From 2-02-FULL-62-14 sp035632555 (lineage in GTDB: Bacteria > Nitrospirota > Nitrospiria > Nitrospirales > Nitrospiraceae): 13,338 nt of DNA. Positions 7,239-13,338 of the stretch are shown here, one piece after another; position 1 is the first letter of the stretch; every line of letters starts with the position of its first letter. The position numbers were made by a program, and so were the translations under genes. The DNA is taken from NCBI GenBank assembly GCA_035632555.1, contig DASQGO010000125.1:1-13338 (forward strand), read 5' to 3'. Below the pieces are notes generated by a model that saw only the letters and a list, made by a program, of their open reading frames with translations, was not told where the DNA came from and did not search any database.

Positions 7239-7267
7239 TTGCCTTCGAGGAACACGGGTGCTAGCGT
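7239..7267 (+). promoter_or_regulatory. Sigma70-type promoter, apparently leaderless, for the DCC-family gene
   Basis: TTGCCT (7239-7244), a 17-bp spacer and TAGCGT (7262-7267), with TGC just before the -10. Six nt separate the -10 from the ATG at 7274, and no ribosome site is present, so the message probably starts at the initiation codon. The box arrangement closely resembles the TTGCCC-17-TAGGAT promoter at 3192. Confidence 0.45.
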
Positions 7268-7273
7268 GCCTGT

Positions 7274-7645
7274 ATGGCGAAGCCGCAACGCATCCTGATT
7301 TACGATGGGCAGTGCCGCCTCTGCGTGACGGCGAAAGAGATGCTGGAGCGGCGCGCCGATGGTAACGAGGTCCGCTTCGTGCCGTATCAAAGCGAGGAGG
7401 CGGCTCGATGCTTGAGGTCCGACTACAAGTCCGGTCGTCCGGACGCCGCGTTTTTGGTTGAAGATGATGGGACGGTCACGAAGGGGCTGGATGCGTTTGT
7501 GCCGCTGTTGCCGGGTCTGCGCGGCGGGCGGGCGTTGCTGGCGCTCTGGCGCGTGCCTTGGCTGCGCCAGGCGGCGTATCTGCTCTATGACCTGATTGCG
7601 CGCCATCGGTACCGGCTGTTCGGACGAACTTCTCCGCGGCTGTGA
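7274..7645 (+). CDS. DCC-family thiol-disulfide oxidoreductase-like protein (DUF393)
   Basis: A 123-aa protein beginning with the family signature: strand RILIYDGQC, then C14-R-L-C17 (DGxCxxC). The rest follows the DUF393 pattern: VRFVPYQSEEA, AAFLVEDDGTVTKGLDAFVPLL, and a hydrophobic C-terminal half with WRVPWLRQAAYLLYDLIARH and YRLFGR. The family is predicted to have a thioredoxin-like fold, but the biochemical role is poorly known; thiol-disulfide exchange is inferred from the CxxC. No signal peptide is present. The start has no ribosome site; the -10 box lies 6 nt upstream, pointing to leaderless translation. It is divergent from the membrane-protein gene, and 97 nt separate it from the following outer-membrane gene, which has its own promoter. 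Confidence 0.87.
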   Translation: MAKPQRILIYDGQCRLCVTAKEMLERRADGNEVRFVPYQSEEAARCLRSDYKSGRPDAAFLVEDDGTVTKGLDAFVPLLPGLRGGRALLALWRVPWLRQAAYLLYDLIARHRYRLFGRTSPRL

Positions 7646-7682
7646 GGGATGGCTCCGGCGAAGACCGGTTTCGGAAAATTTC

Positions 7683-7711
7683 TTTACACCGAGGCCCTGC
7701 AGTCATAAATT
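7683..7711 (+). promoter_or_regulatory. Sigma70-type promoter of the outer-membrane protein gene
   Basis: TTTACA (7683-7688), a 17-bp spacer and TAAATT (7706-7711). The gene starts 31 nt later, behind a strong GGGAGG ribosome site at 7731-7736. Confidence 0.45.
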
Positions 7712-7742
7712 CTTCTCATCGGCATCAGGCGGGAGGTTTCTG

Positions 7743-8432
7743 ATGGCGCCAATGAAACGAGCTGGGGGAGCATTGCGGCCGGCGGTCATCGTGTTCATGG
7801 GCCTGGCGGGTCTGCTGGGGGTGTGTTCTTCAGCCGCTCATGCCGAAACCTATTTCGGGGGCATGCTGGGCGGTGCGTTTCCGAACGCATTCAGCGATGT
7901 GCGCGATGGTCAGGGAAGAAGTTATTCCAACCTGGAGATGAAAAATTCTGTCGTGGCTGGAATCAAGCTCGGACATTATTTTTCCAAGGTGGAATGGTTC
8001 GGGCTTGAAACGGAACTGTTTGCAGCGGCGCCAAAGTTCAAAGCTCAAACCGTGCCCGGGACCGGTCCCGGGTGCCCGTGCACGCTTACGACCGCAGACC
8101 CCTCGCTGCGGACGCTCACGTGGGCGGTGAATGCGGTCGTTCGTTACCCTGGAGAGAAATTTCAGCCGTATGCAGGGATCGGATTGGGAGTGTTCTTCGC
8201 TGATCTGCACTCGCAGGGCGCGAAGGATGACAATGCCGTGCCGGGACTCAATGCGCTCGCCGGCGCCCGTTATTTTTTCACCAGGGAGGTGGCGTTGTTC
8301 GGTGAGTACAAGTACGCGCAAGCCTCGTTCAATTTCGGCCAGGCTGTCAGCACCGGGGCCGGATCGACCGCGCTCAAGGGCGACTATTCGGCCAACATGT
8401 TTGTCGTAGGAGTGACCGCGCACTTTCGATGA
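7743..8432 (+). CDS. Outer-membrane beta-barrel protein (OmpA-like barrel type)
   Basis: A 229-aa secreted protein. The signal peptide (K5, R6, R12, then a hydrophobic core) is likely cut after Ala34 in AAHA-ETY. Cys28 is preceded by Val, so this is not a standard lipobox. The mature part alternates short strands with turns as in small 8-stranded barrels: TYFGGMLGGAFPNA, VVAGIKLGHYF, WFGLETELF, LTWAVNAVVRYP, FQPYAGIGLGVFFADL, ALAGARYFF, VALFGEYKYA and a final MFVVGVTAHFR ending in the Phe-Arg expected for barrel assembly. The FQPYAGIGLG and LFGEYKY patterns are typical of outer-membrane beta-barrel domains (PF13505 type). There is no peptidoglycan-binding domain. The ATG at 7743 was chosen over an earlier in-frame start (7596) because GGGAGG lies 6 nt upstream and the signal peptide begins there. 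The 3' end faces the peptidase gene 12 nt away. Confidence 0.85.
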   Translation: MAPMKRAGGALRPAVIVFMGLAGLLGVCSSAAHAETYFGGMLGGAFPNAFSDVRDGQGRSYSNLEMKNSVVAGIKLGHYFSKVEWFGLETELFAAAPKFKAQTVPGTGPGCPCTLTTADPSLRTLTWAVNAVVRYPGEKFQPYAGIGLGVFFADLHSQGAKDDNAVPGLNALAGARYFFTREVALFGEYKYAQASFNFGQAVSTGAGSTALKGDYSANMFVVGVTAHFR

Positions 8433-8442
8433 GTCCGGGCGG

Positions 8443-8470
8443 GATCAGCTTTTCCCAGCCCTGATCTTTT
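8443..8470 (+). terminator. Possible intrinsic terminator between convergent genes
   Basis: GATCAG (8443-8448) pairs perfectly with CTGATC (8461-8466), and four Ts follow. It sits 11 nt after the outer-membrane gene stop and inside the last codons of the opposite peptidase gene. The stem is short, so efficiency is doubtful. Confidence 0.35.
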
Positions 8471-9923
8471 CATTGATGTCCTCGCTCCACCGCTGTTGAA
8501 ATTCGTCGTAGGAGATGAACAGGCGGTCCTTGATGGCGGAAGCCAGGGGCTGCCGGCCGGCCAGCGATTCGATGATGTCCTGCACCTTGCCCATCCCGTA
8601 GCGCTCGATCAGATAGGCGGTCGCCGAGTTGCCTTCCAGGTAGGCCATGGTTGCCAAACTCTGCGGAAAGCCGCTCCAGCCTCCTTCGAGGCGGTTGAGC
8701 GGGATCAGCGCGACCTCGCCCTTGATGACACGATCGAGATCCGGCCAGACGTTGTCTCCGGCAAGCTGCATCGCCAGGCCTTCGTTCAGCCATTGGGGCA
8801 CCCGCCCTCCTTCGACGCGTTGATGCAGCAGGGCGTGCACGAATTCGTGCCGAAGCACGCGGGCCAGCCACGCCTGATCGGTCAGCGCCCCCTGCGTGGG
8901 AACCTGAATGCGGCCCAGCACGCTGTCGTAGAGCCCGTCCGCCCAGGCCGGACTGCCGGTCGCGCCTTGAAACGTCTCTTTGGTATGCAGCACGACGGTG
9001 ATGGGTTTGCCTGGAAAATAGCTGAACTTCTGGCCGATGTCCCGGTACGCGTCCTCCAGAATGTCCAGCACCTTGGTCCAGGTATCGTAGTCCTCGCTGC
9101 CGTTAAATTTGACGAGGAAGTGGCTGCTTTCGCGGGTGGAAAATTTCTGTTCCGCTTTCTCGGCGCGTGATACGCGGGCGACGACCAGGTCCAGGTACGG
9201 CCGTTGGGGAGATCCGGCTGGAATGCGCTGGCGGCCATGCTCCAAATGAAGCATGGCGCCGGCGAGGTCGTCCTTGTCGTAGAGCAGGTCGGCCAGGGCC
9301 ACATGCGCCACGGGGTCGTTGGGCGCAAGCTGGATGGTTCCCTCGAGGAATTCCCTCGTCAACGCCGGGTCCTTCGTTTCGACGTAGGCATGGGTCAGGT
9401 TGAGGCGGAGCGTTTGATCGCGGGGCGCGAGCGCGACCGCTATTTTGAATGCCGGGACAGCCGCTGAGGCTCCCCGCGACTGCTGCCGGATGATGCCGAG
9501 ATTGTTCCAGAGGACCGACGCAGCTTGGCGGATCTGGTCGTCGCTTAAAGCTTCGCGGGGAAGGGCAGCCAGCCTGCTTTCTACTTCCATGTCCTGTCCC
9601 TGCTCGATCAAGGCATGGATTGTTTCAAGGGCCGCAACGTGTTGAGAGCCAGGGAGCGATCCCGGCGTGAAGGAGCGAAGTTGGCCGCCTGGCAACGACG
9701 GAGGCGGCGCAGCCAGCGGCGGGACCGGTGATGCAGTCTGGCCTGGAGTAATCATTGGAGGCGGGATGGATGCGACCGGTGCGACTGAAACTGGCGGCGG
9801 CGCTCCACGCGGTTTGTTGCGCTGTGTGATCCACCAGGCGCCGATGGTCATGAGGACGAGGAGCAAAACCAGAACGTCGCCGACCGTCCCGATGACGCCG
9901 CGCTGGCTGCGCAAAATTTTCAT
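8445..9923 (-). CDS. Membrane-anchored TPR protein with gluzincin (peptidase MA-like) domain
   Basis: A 492-aa protein. A single membrane span lies at about residues 14-32, then a Pro-rich linker (about 40-90), TPR-like helix pairs (about 95-250, including LRLNLTHAYVETKDPALTRE and AHVALADLLYDKDDLAGAM), and a C-terminal peptidase domain (about 265-490). The zinc site is intact: H359-E-F-V-H363 in LRHEFVHALL, and the third ligand Glu381 in WLNEGLA 18 residues later, the gluzincin arrangement of the peptidase MA-like family (PF13485 type). AYLEGNSATAYLIERYG after it is also characteristic. The domain should face the periplasm; the substrate is unknown. It starts 18 nt after the upstream gene with no obvious ribosome site, so the two are likely cotranscribed and perhaps coupled. 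An active protease is expected from the motif, not shown. Confidence 0.87.
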   Translation of the reverse strand: MKILRSQRGVIGTVGDVLVLLLVLMTIGAWWITQRNKPRGAPPPVSVAPVASIPPPMITPGQTASPVPPLAAPPPSLPGGQLRSFTPGSLPGSQHVAALETIHALIEQGQDMEVESRLAALPREALSDDQIRQAASVLWNNLGIIRQQSRGASAAVPAFKIAVALAPRDQTLRLNLTHAYVETKDPALTREFLEGTIQLAPNDPVAHVALADLLYDKDDLAGAMLHLEHGRQRIPAGSPQRPYLDLVVARVSRAEKAEQKFSTRESSHFLVKFNGSEDYDTWTKVLDILEDAYRDIGQKFSYFPGKPITVVLHTKETFQGATGSPAWADGLYDSVLGRIQVPTQGALTDQAWLARVLRHEFVHALLHQRVEGGRVPQWLNEGLAMQLAGDNVWPDLDRVIKGEVALIPLNRLEGGWSGFPQSLATMAYLEGNSATAYLIERYGMGKVQDIIESLAGRQPLASAIKDRLFISYDEFQQRWSEDINEKIRAGKS

Positions 9924-9941
9924 GGAAGTGCAAGAACTGGC

Positions 9942-11432
9942 TTATGTCTTTGCCGCCGGCTTGGGCGCGGCTTTGCCGGCAGGTTTGGCCGGCTTCGCGG
10001 GCTTGGCAGGCTTCACGGGGATTTTCGGTGTCGGAAGCGGTTCGTCCAGCTTGACGCTCACATCGAACGAACCCTCTCCTCCATCGTCCCGGCCGTCCCG
10101 GCCCACGCTGTAGATGGTGCCTTGAGAGGCGTTCCAGACCATGGGAATGCCTGTGAAGGGATCATAGTAGTCCGGGCCTGCCTGGCCGATCGCGGTGGCC
10201 ATGACTTGCTGGCGGGGTGCGCGGCGCAAGGCGATCTGCAAGCCGGCTAGACGAAGGCGGGCATCCGTTTCCCTGAAGTAGCCGAGGAACGTGCCCCAAG
10301 CCGGCTCGGCGGCGCTGGCAAAAATGTTATCAATGGGATTCAGGAGTGGGTCGAGCATGGTGTGCGGACCCTGTTTGGCGATGTCCCGCAGCGTCGGGAG
10401 CTTGATCGGCACGTTGCTGAACGCTTTATTCAGATCTTCGTAATAGGCCGCATAAATATTCAAGGTCCGTTGCTTTTTCGCCAGCGCGCGCAGAACCGGA
10501 TTGGCAGGCAGCGGAAATTCGATCCGTTCGAAGGTGTCGGTGTTCAGGCCGGCCATGGTGGTGAGCCAGCGTTCATTGTCTTCCGATTGTTGCCGGGGCC
10601 CCGGGCCCTGGGTCAGCGGAATGGATTTAAACCGGCTCAGTCCGGCGACGAATTCGTGCTGCACCAGCCAGCGCAGGGATCGTTCTTCGTCGGTCAGGGG
10701 TTGTGTGAGGTCGGCCAGTTGCTTGACGGTGCCCTCGTCCGGTTGACGGCTCAGCAACGCAGACATGATTCGGGTATCGTCATTGATTGCGGCCGAGGCC
10801 ACCAGCTTCACCGCGGGCGTTTTGGCGTGCGCCAGGACCACCCGCCAGGAGGACAGGTCTGTCGCCAGCCGGTCGATTCCCTGGGCCTGGCCCTGCAGGA
10901 ATCCTGTCGCGAGGTAGGCTCTGTGCGTGATGTAGACTTCGCGCACTCGCGGGCTCCCGGTGTGACCGTAGCCCTTGTCATCGAACGGCATGGCCAGCCA
11001 CTGGGCATAGCGGTCCAGCAGTATTTTGGAGCCGGATTGAAAGGTTTTCAGCGTGTCTTCGAACTGCTCGGGCTTTGCGACAAAGTCTTCGACTTTCCAC
11101 GCTTGAATCATCTGGGTCAGATCGAGGGGCGTGCGCAGTTCGGTCCGTCCCTCCTTGGCGTAGTCGTAAAAATAATGGCCGCGTGCGTTCTCGGCCTCGC
11201 GCCAGATGTCATAGCCGATCTTGGCGGGGTCGACGTTCGGCCCTGCGGCAAATCCCACGAGCATGAAATATCCGTTCTCCGTGGTGCTGGCGACGAAGTC
11301 GGGAGGCGGATTCGTGTAGGTGGTGAAGGCGTCCGAGACGGGATCCTTGGCTCCGGACAAGACAAGGCCGCCGATGTTGATGGCGCCCGCGAGTAGCGCC
11401 AGAACAAAAATGTAGGCGAACAATTTTCCCAT
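9942..11432 (-). CDS. Membrane-anchored or exported protein of unknown function, Lys-Pro-Ala tail
   Basis: A 496-aa protein that I do not recognise as a named family. Residues 4-25 form a hydrophobic anchor or uncleaved signal. The long middle is mainly helical and charged with no catalytic motif. Near the C-terminus YYDPFTGIPMVWNASQG is followed by IYSVGRDGRDDGGEGSFD. This DPF-x-G-x-P ... YSVGxDGxDDGG pattern resembles the C-terminal end of some pseudopilin-like and uncharacterised bacterial proteins. The last 25 or so residues are a low-complexity tail of repeated KPA units, encoded by 9-bp repeats around 9950-10020. A GAGGAG ribosome site lies upstream of the ATG, and a good promoter (11477-11505) precedes it. 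It is the first gene of a two-gene unit with the peptidase 18 nt downstream, so it could be a partner or substrate of that enzyme; this is inference. Confidence 0.78.
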   Translation of the reverse strand: MGKLFAYIFVLALLAGAINIGGLVLSGAKDPVSDAFTTYTNPPPDFVASTTENGYFMLVGFAAGPNVDPAKIGYDIWREAENARGHYFYDYAKEGRTELRTPLDLTQMIQAWKVEDFVAKPEQFEDTLKTFQSGSKILLDRYAQWLAMPFDDKGYGHTGSPRVREVYITHRAYLATGFLQGQAQGIDRLATDLSSWRVVLAHAKTPAVKLVASAAINDDTRIMSALLSRQPDEGTVKQLADLTQPLTDEERSLRWLVQHEFVAGLSRFKSIPLTQGPGPRQQSEDNERWLTTMAGLNTDTFERIEFPLPANPVLRALAKKQRTLNIYAAYYEDLNKAFSNVPIKLPTLRDIAKQGPHTMLDPLLNPIDNIFASAAEPAWGTFLGYFRETDARLRLAGLQIALRRAPRQQVMATAIGQAGPDYYDPFTGIPMVWNASQGTIYSVGRDGRDDGGEGSFDVSVKLDEPLPTPKIPVKPAKPAKPAKPAGKAAPKPAAKT

Positions 11433-11476
11433 TGACGCTCCTCACGTGCAGGCACGCGCTGCATCTATCGCAGGTG

Positions 11477-11505
11477 GATATACCAAAGTGCCGGAATGAT
11501 TGCAA
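11477..11505 (-). promoter_or_regulatory. Sigma70-type promoter of the peptidase two-gene unit
   Basis: On the minus strand TTGCAA (11505-11500) and TATATC (11482-11477) are 17 bp apart, with TGG before the -10 giving an extended -10. The first gene starts 44 nt downstream. It is arranged back to back with the B12-locus promoter at 11540. Confidence 0.5.
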
Positions 11506-11539
11506 TTCCCCGCCATGCCGGGCGGAGAAGACTTTGCTC

Positions 11540-11568
11540 TTGACTCCAATGCAAGGCTCACCTATTGT
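11540..11568 (+). promoter_or_regulatory. Sigma70-type promoter of the B12 uptake operon
   Basis: TTGACT (11540-11545), a 17-bp spacer and TATTGT (11563-11568). Transcription would begin near 11575, about 10 nt before the first paired segment of the cobalamin aptamer. This is the best-scoring promoter by eye in the window. Confidence 0.6.
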
Positions 11569-11581
11569 GACGCCCACAATA
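11563..11581. promoter_or_regulatory. Perfect dyad over the -10 box and start region (possible operator)
   Basis: TATTGTG (11563-11569), 5 nt (ACGCC), then CACAATA (11575-11581): a perfect 7-bp inverted repeat. It covers the -10 box and the expected start site, so most of its left arm would not be in the transcript. Placement suits a repressor site rather than an RNA stem. The binding protein is unknown. Confidence 0.35.
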
Positions 11582-11585
11582 CGAA

Positions 11586-11734
11586 CGGTCCGGGTGAAGG
11601 GAAGAGGGTGTGAAACCCTCGCGGTCCCGCCGCTGTGACTGGGGACGAAACCCGCGGTAGCCACTGTCTGCCTGCGCAGATGGGAAGGGCGGGAAGTAGG
11701 TGAGACCCCAGAAGCCAGAAGACCTACCCGGCCG
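11586..11734 (+). promoter_or_regulatory. Cobalamin (adenosylcobalamin-class) riboswitch aptamer
   Basis: The RNA binds a B12 coenzyme and represses the downstream transport genes. A closing stem forms between CGG-T-CCGGGT (11586-11595) and ACCCGGCCG (11726-11734), nine pairs with one bulged T. Conserved core elements appear in order: GGGAA, GGTG with AAACC, GCGGTCCCGCCGCTGTGA, GGGGACGAAACCC, GCCACTG (11660-11666), GGGAAGGGCGG, and the B12 box AGCCAGAAGACCTACC (11713-11728, consensus AGCCAGGAGACCTGCC). The match to the class is strong; the two changes in the B12 box are at variable-tolerant places. An intrinsic terminator at 11789-11823 provides the likely expression platform for btuF and btuC. 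Confidence 0.9.
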
Positions 11735-11740
11735 ATGTTC

Positions 11741-11769
11741 CACTTTCCCTCGTGGGCTGGGGAAGGGTG
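11741..11769 (+). repeat. REP-like hairpin between aptamer and terminator
   Basis: CACTTTCCC (11741-11749) pairs with GGAAGGGTG (11761-11769) through Watson-Crick and two G-T pairs with one mismatch. Read on the minus strand this is the CACCCTTCCCC...GGGAAAGTG type of palindrome that often encodes spurious PSPFPSPRG-like peptides in intergenic repeats of many GC-rich genomes. It may act as the P13-like hairpin of the riboswitch. Only one copy is present here. Confidence 0.35.
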
Positions 11770-11788
11770 AGGGTGAAGAAGCGGGTGC

Positions 11789-11823
11789 AATCCTCAGGGT
11801 CTCCCAGGCCTTGGGGATTTTTT
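11789..11823 (+). terminator. Intrinsic terminator of the B12 riboswitch
   Basis: AATCCTCAGGG (11789-11799) pairs along its full 11 bp, including two G-T pairs, with CCTTGGGGATT (11809-11819) around a 9-nt loop. The T tract is six long (11818-11823). It lies 55 nt after the aptamer and just before the btuF coding region, as expected for a transcription-terminating B12 switch. Confidence 0.75.
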
Positions 11824-11825
11824 GT

Positions 11826-12830
11826 TTGCGCACGTGGTTGCCGAAGATGTTGCTGGCGGGAGCGGGGGCCGGGCTCCTGCTTGCCGCCATGACGTCGGCG
11901 GCATGGACAGTCCAGGACGGAGAGACCGAGCAGATGGCGGCGAAGCGCCGACAGCAGGGCATCCTGACCGGCATGCCGTTCATGGCCAACTTGGCCCCGC
12001 GCACGTTTGTGGACGATGCCGGCCGTAAGATCTTTCTCGCGGACCCTCCGACGCGCATCGTGTCGCTGGCGCCCAGCGTGACGGAAATGCTGTTTGCCAT
12101 CGGCGCCGGCGAACAGGTTGTCGGTGTAACGTCATTTTGCGACTACCCCCAGGAGGCGAAGGCCAAGCCCAAAGTGGGCGGCTCCTTTCCCAACCTCGAA
12201 GTGTTGCTGAGTTTGAAGCCCACGCTCGTGGTGGCGCCGCGCGCGTTCATCCGCCCCGACATGGTGGGTAAGCTGGACCAGCTCAAGATTGCGCTCTTTA
12301 TCCTGGACGCCAATACGCTGGAGGATGTGCTGCGACACATTCAGACGATCGGACGGATGCTGGGCCGGTCGGAAAAAGCGGATGCGGTTGCGGCCGACTT
12401 GCGCCGGCGGGTGACGGAGATCAAGACCCGCACCGCGTCCGCGCCGCGTCCCCGTGTGTTCTACGTGCTGAACAGCGATCCGTTGATGACGGCCGGTCCC
12501 GGAAGTTTCATCCATCAGTTGATCGAACTGGCCGGGGGTGCGAACGTCGCGGCCGGCGCTCCGGTATCCTATCCCAGATTGAGTCTGGAGGAAGTGGTCA
12601 AGCAGGACCCGGAAGTGATTTTGTTTCCCATCGGCACGGAGGAAGGCATTCCGGATCAGGAGCAACAGCGCTGGCTGCGCTGGACGACGCTCTCGGCGGT
12701 CAAGCAGAACAGATTTGTGAAGATTCCGAGCGTGCTGCTGGATCGGCCGGGCCCTCGTGTCGTGGACGGGCTGGAACTGCTGGCCCGCCAGCTTCATCCG
12801 GACATTTTTCCATCGGGGAGGGCACGATGA
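11826..12830 (+). CDS. btuF: Cobalamin-binding periplasmic protein BtuF-like (ABC transporter)
   Basis: The substrate-binding protein that hands vitamin B12 to the BtuCD importer in the periplasm. Family signatures run from about residue 77: RIVSLAPSVTEMLFAIGAG, VVGVTSFCDYPQEA, KVGGSFPNLEVLLSLKPTLVV, then the helix backbone and a second lobe with PRVFYVLNSDPLMTAGPGSF, the latter typical of BtuF/FecB-type class III binding proteins. The frame is open back to 11700, but a start there would lie in the riboswitch and ahead of the terminator. The TTG at 11826 is preferred: it follows the T tract, has GGGGA 8 nt upstream and gives RTWLPK before a hydrophobic signal core. The ATG at 11847 (327 aa) is the alternative but leaves the signal peptide without positive charge. 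About 30 residues of unusual polar sequence separate signal and first domain. btuC overlaps its stop. The exact start is uncertain. Confidence 0.9.
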   Translation: MRTWLPKMLLAGAGAGLLLAAMTSAAWTVQDGETEQMAAKRRQQGILTGMPFMANLAPRTFVDDAGRKIFLADPPTRIVSLAPSVTEMLFAIGAGEQVVGVTSFCDYPQEAKAKPKVGGSFPNLEVLLSLKPTLVVAPRAFIRPDMVGKLDQLKIALFILDANTLEDVLRHIQTIGRMLGRSEKADAVAADLRRRVTEIKTRTASAPRPRVFYVLNSDPLMTAGPGSFIHQLIELAGGANVAAGAPVSYPRLSLEEVVKQDPEVILFPIGTEEGIPDQEQQRWLRWTTLSAVKQNRFVKIPSVLLDRPGPRVVDGLELLARQLHPDIFPSGRAR

Positions 12831-13338
12831 TGCGGGGGGCGGCCATTCCGGTCGAGATGGAAACCAAGGAGAGACTGCCGTCCATACTGACGGCGACGCG
12901 GTGGATGACGACGGTGTCTGCGCTGGCGGTTGCCAGTGCGGCTACGATTCTGATCTGCCTGCAATTCGGCGCGGAGCGGATCAGCCCGGCGGAGGCGGCC
13001 ACGATACTCTGGCGCGCGTTGCAGGACGGGCGCCCGGCGGCTGAATCCATCGGATCGTCTGCAGTGATTTTGCTCGAGGTGCGACTGCCGCGTCTGGTGC
13101 TGGGGTTTTTGGTCGGAGGCTGTCTGGCCGCGGTTGGGGTGACGTTGCAGGCCATGCTGCGCAATCCGCTGGCAGATCCCTATGTGCTCGGCGTTTCCGG
13201 CGGAGCAGCCGTGGGCGCGTCGCTGGCGATCGTGCTGGGTCTGTCAGCGGCCGGCGTGGTCTGGTTGCCGCTGAGCGCCTTTGCCGGCAGTCTTCTGTCG
13301 CTGGCGCTGCTCTATCGCATTGCCGCGGCCTACGGCCA
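12827..13338 (+). CDS. btuC: Cobalamin ABC transporter permease BtuC-like, FecCD family (3' end missing)
   Basis: The inner-membrane permease that pairs with BtuF and an ATPase to import B12. About 170 codons are present and the frame is still open at the window end; family members have about 330 residues. The signature RNPLADPYVLGVSGGAAVGA lies at residues 112-131, after EVRLPRLVLGFLVGGCLAAV and GVTLQAMLRNPL, the classic FecCD N-terminal pattern. The first membrane span is at about 26-46. The ATG at 12827 overlaps the btuF stop (ATGA), and a second in-frame ATG follows directly at 12830. GGAGG at 12817-12821 serves either. A short charged N-terminal extension precedes the first span. Specificity for B12 rather than a siderophore rests on the btuF neighbour and the riboswitch. 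Confidence 0.92.
   Translation, partial: MMRGAAIPVEMETKERLPSILTATRWMTTVSALAVASAATILICLQFGAERISPAEAATILWRALQDGRPAAESIGSSAVILLEVRLPRLVLGFLVGGCLAAVGVTLQAMLRNPLADPYVLGVSGGAAVGASLAIVLGLSAAGVVWLPLSAFAGSLLSLALLYRIAAAYG

Noticed and set aside
7646..7682. CCGG-N6-CCGG hairpin after the DCC-family gene as a terminator
   Set aside because: Four-base stem without a proper T tract; not supportable.
10362..11396. Plus-strand open frame of 344 codons
   Set aside because: Antisense to the 496-aa gene, which has the promoter, the ribosome site and the signal anchor; the plus frame has none of these.
11493..11509. GGAAT-N7-ATTCC inverted repeat at the -35 of the minus-strand promoter
   Set aside because: Only 5 bp per arm; could easily be chance in an AT-richer promoter.
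11209..11790. Minus-strand open frame across the btuF leader
   Set aside because: It spans the riboswitch and divergent promoters and begins in the REP-like hairpin, giving the typical spurious HPHPSPAHEG-like peptide.
11700..11825. GTG at 11700 as the btuF start
   Set aside because: It lies in the aptamer core and upstream of the terminator; the added residues have no BtuF or signal-peptide character.
1..13338. CRISPR arrays, tRNA or rRNA genes, transposases, phage genes
   Set aside because: Looked for on both strands; no regularly spaced repeats, cloverleaf sequences or such proteins were seen.

Overview
The window is 13.3 kb of GC-rich bacterial DNA, cut inside a gene at both ends. Gene style, the mix of purine, thiol-redox and cobalamin genes, and one intergenic inverted-repeat element suggest a Nitrospira-like member of the Nitrospirota. 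That assignment is inference from memory; there is no rRNA or other marker here.

Layout. (1) Positions 2-3047, + strand: the C-terminal two thirds of purL, then complete purF, the consecutive enzymes of early purine synthesis. (2) 3047-3264: a 122-bp inverted-repeat element that begins on the last base of the purF stop codon, then a good sigma70-type promoter. (3) 3264-6887, + strand: six tightly packed genes (gaps of 1, 2 and 5 nt, then two 4-nt ATGA overlaps). They encode an exported thioredoxin-fold protein, a 79-aa protein, a metallo-beta-lactamase-fold protein that has lost its metal ligands, a TPR protein, a 149-aa unknown and an O-methyltransferase-type protein. I do not recognise this operon as a named system. 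(4) 6823-8432: a small membrane protein (-) whose 3' end overlaps the methyltransferase, a divergent DCC-family (DUF393) thiol protein, and an outer-membrane beta-barrel protein. The divergent pair appears to be transcribed without leaders. (5) 8445-11432, - strand: a two-gene unit, a membrane-anchored 496-aa protein of unknown function followed by a TPR protein fused to a gluzincin (peptidase MA-like) domain with an intact HExxH. (6) 11540-13338, + strand: a vitamin B12 uptake locus with promoter, cobalamin riboswitch, intrinsic terminator, btuF and the start of btuC, cut by the window edge.

Regulation is clearest at the B12 locus. A TTGACT-17-TATTGT promoter leads into a cobalamin aptamer that ends in a recognisable B12 box. 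An 11-bp terminator hairpin with a six-T tract follows, just before the btuF coding region, so the expected logic is premature termination when B12 is bound. A perfect 7-bp dyad also covers the -10 box and start-site region, and a REP-like hairpin lies between aptamer and terminator.

No tRNA, rRNA, CRISPR array, insertion sequence or phage gene was found. The strongest candidates for something undescribed are the six-gene redox/TPR/methyltransferase operon and the peptidase pair. Neither can be proved to be a functional system from this sequence alone.
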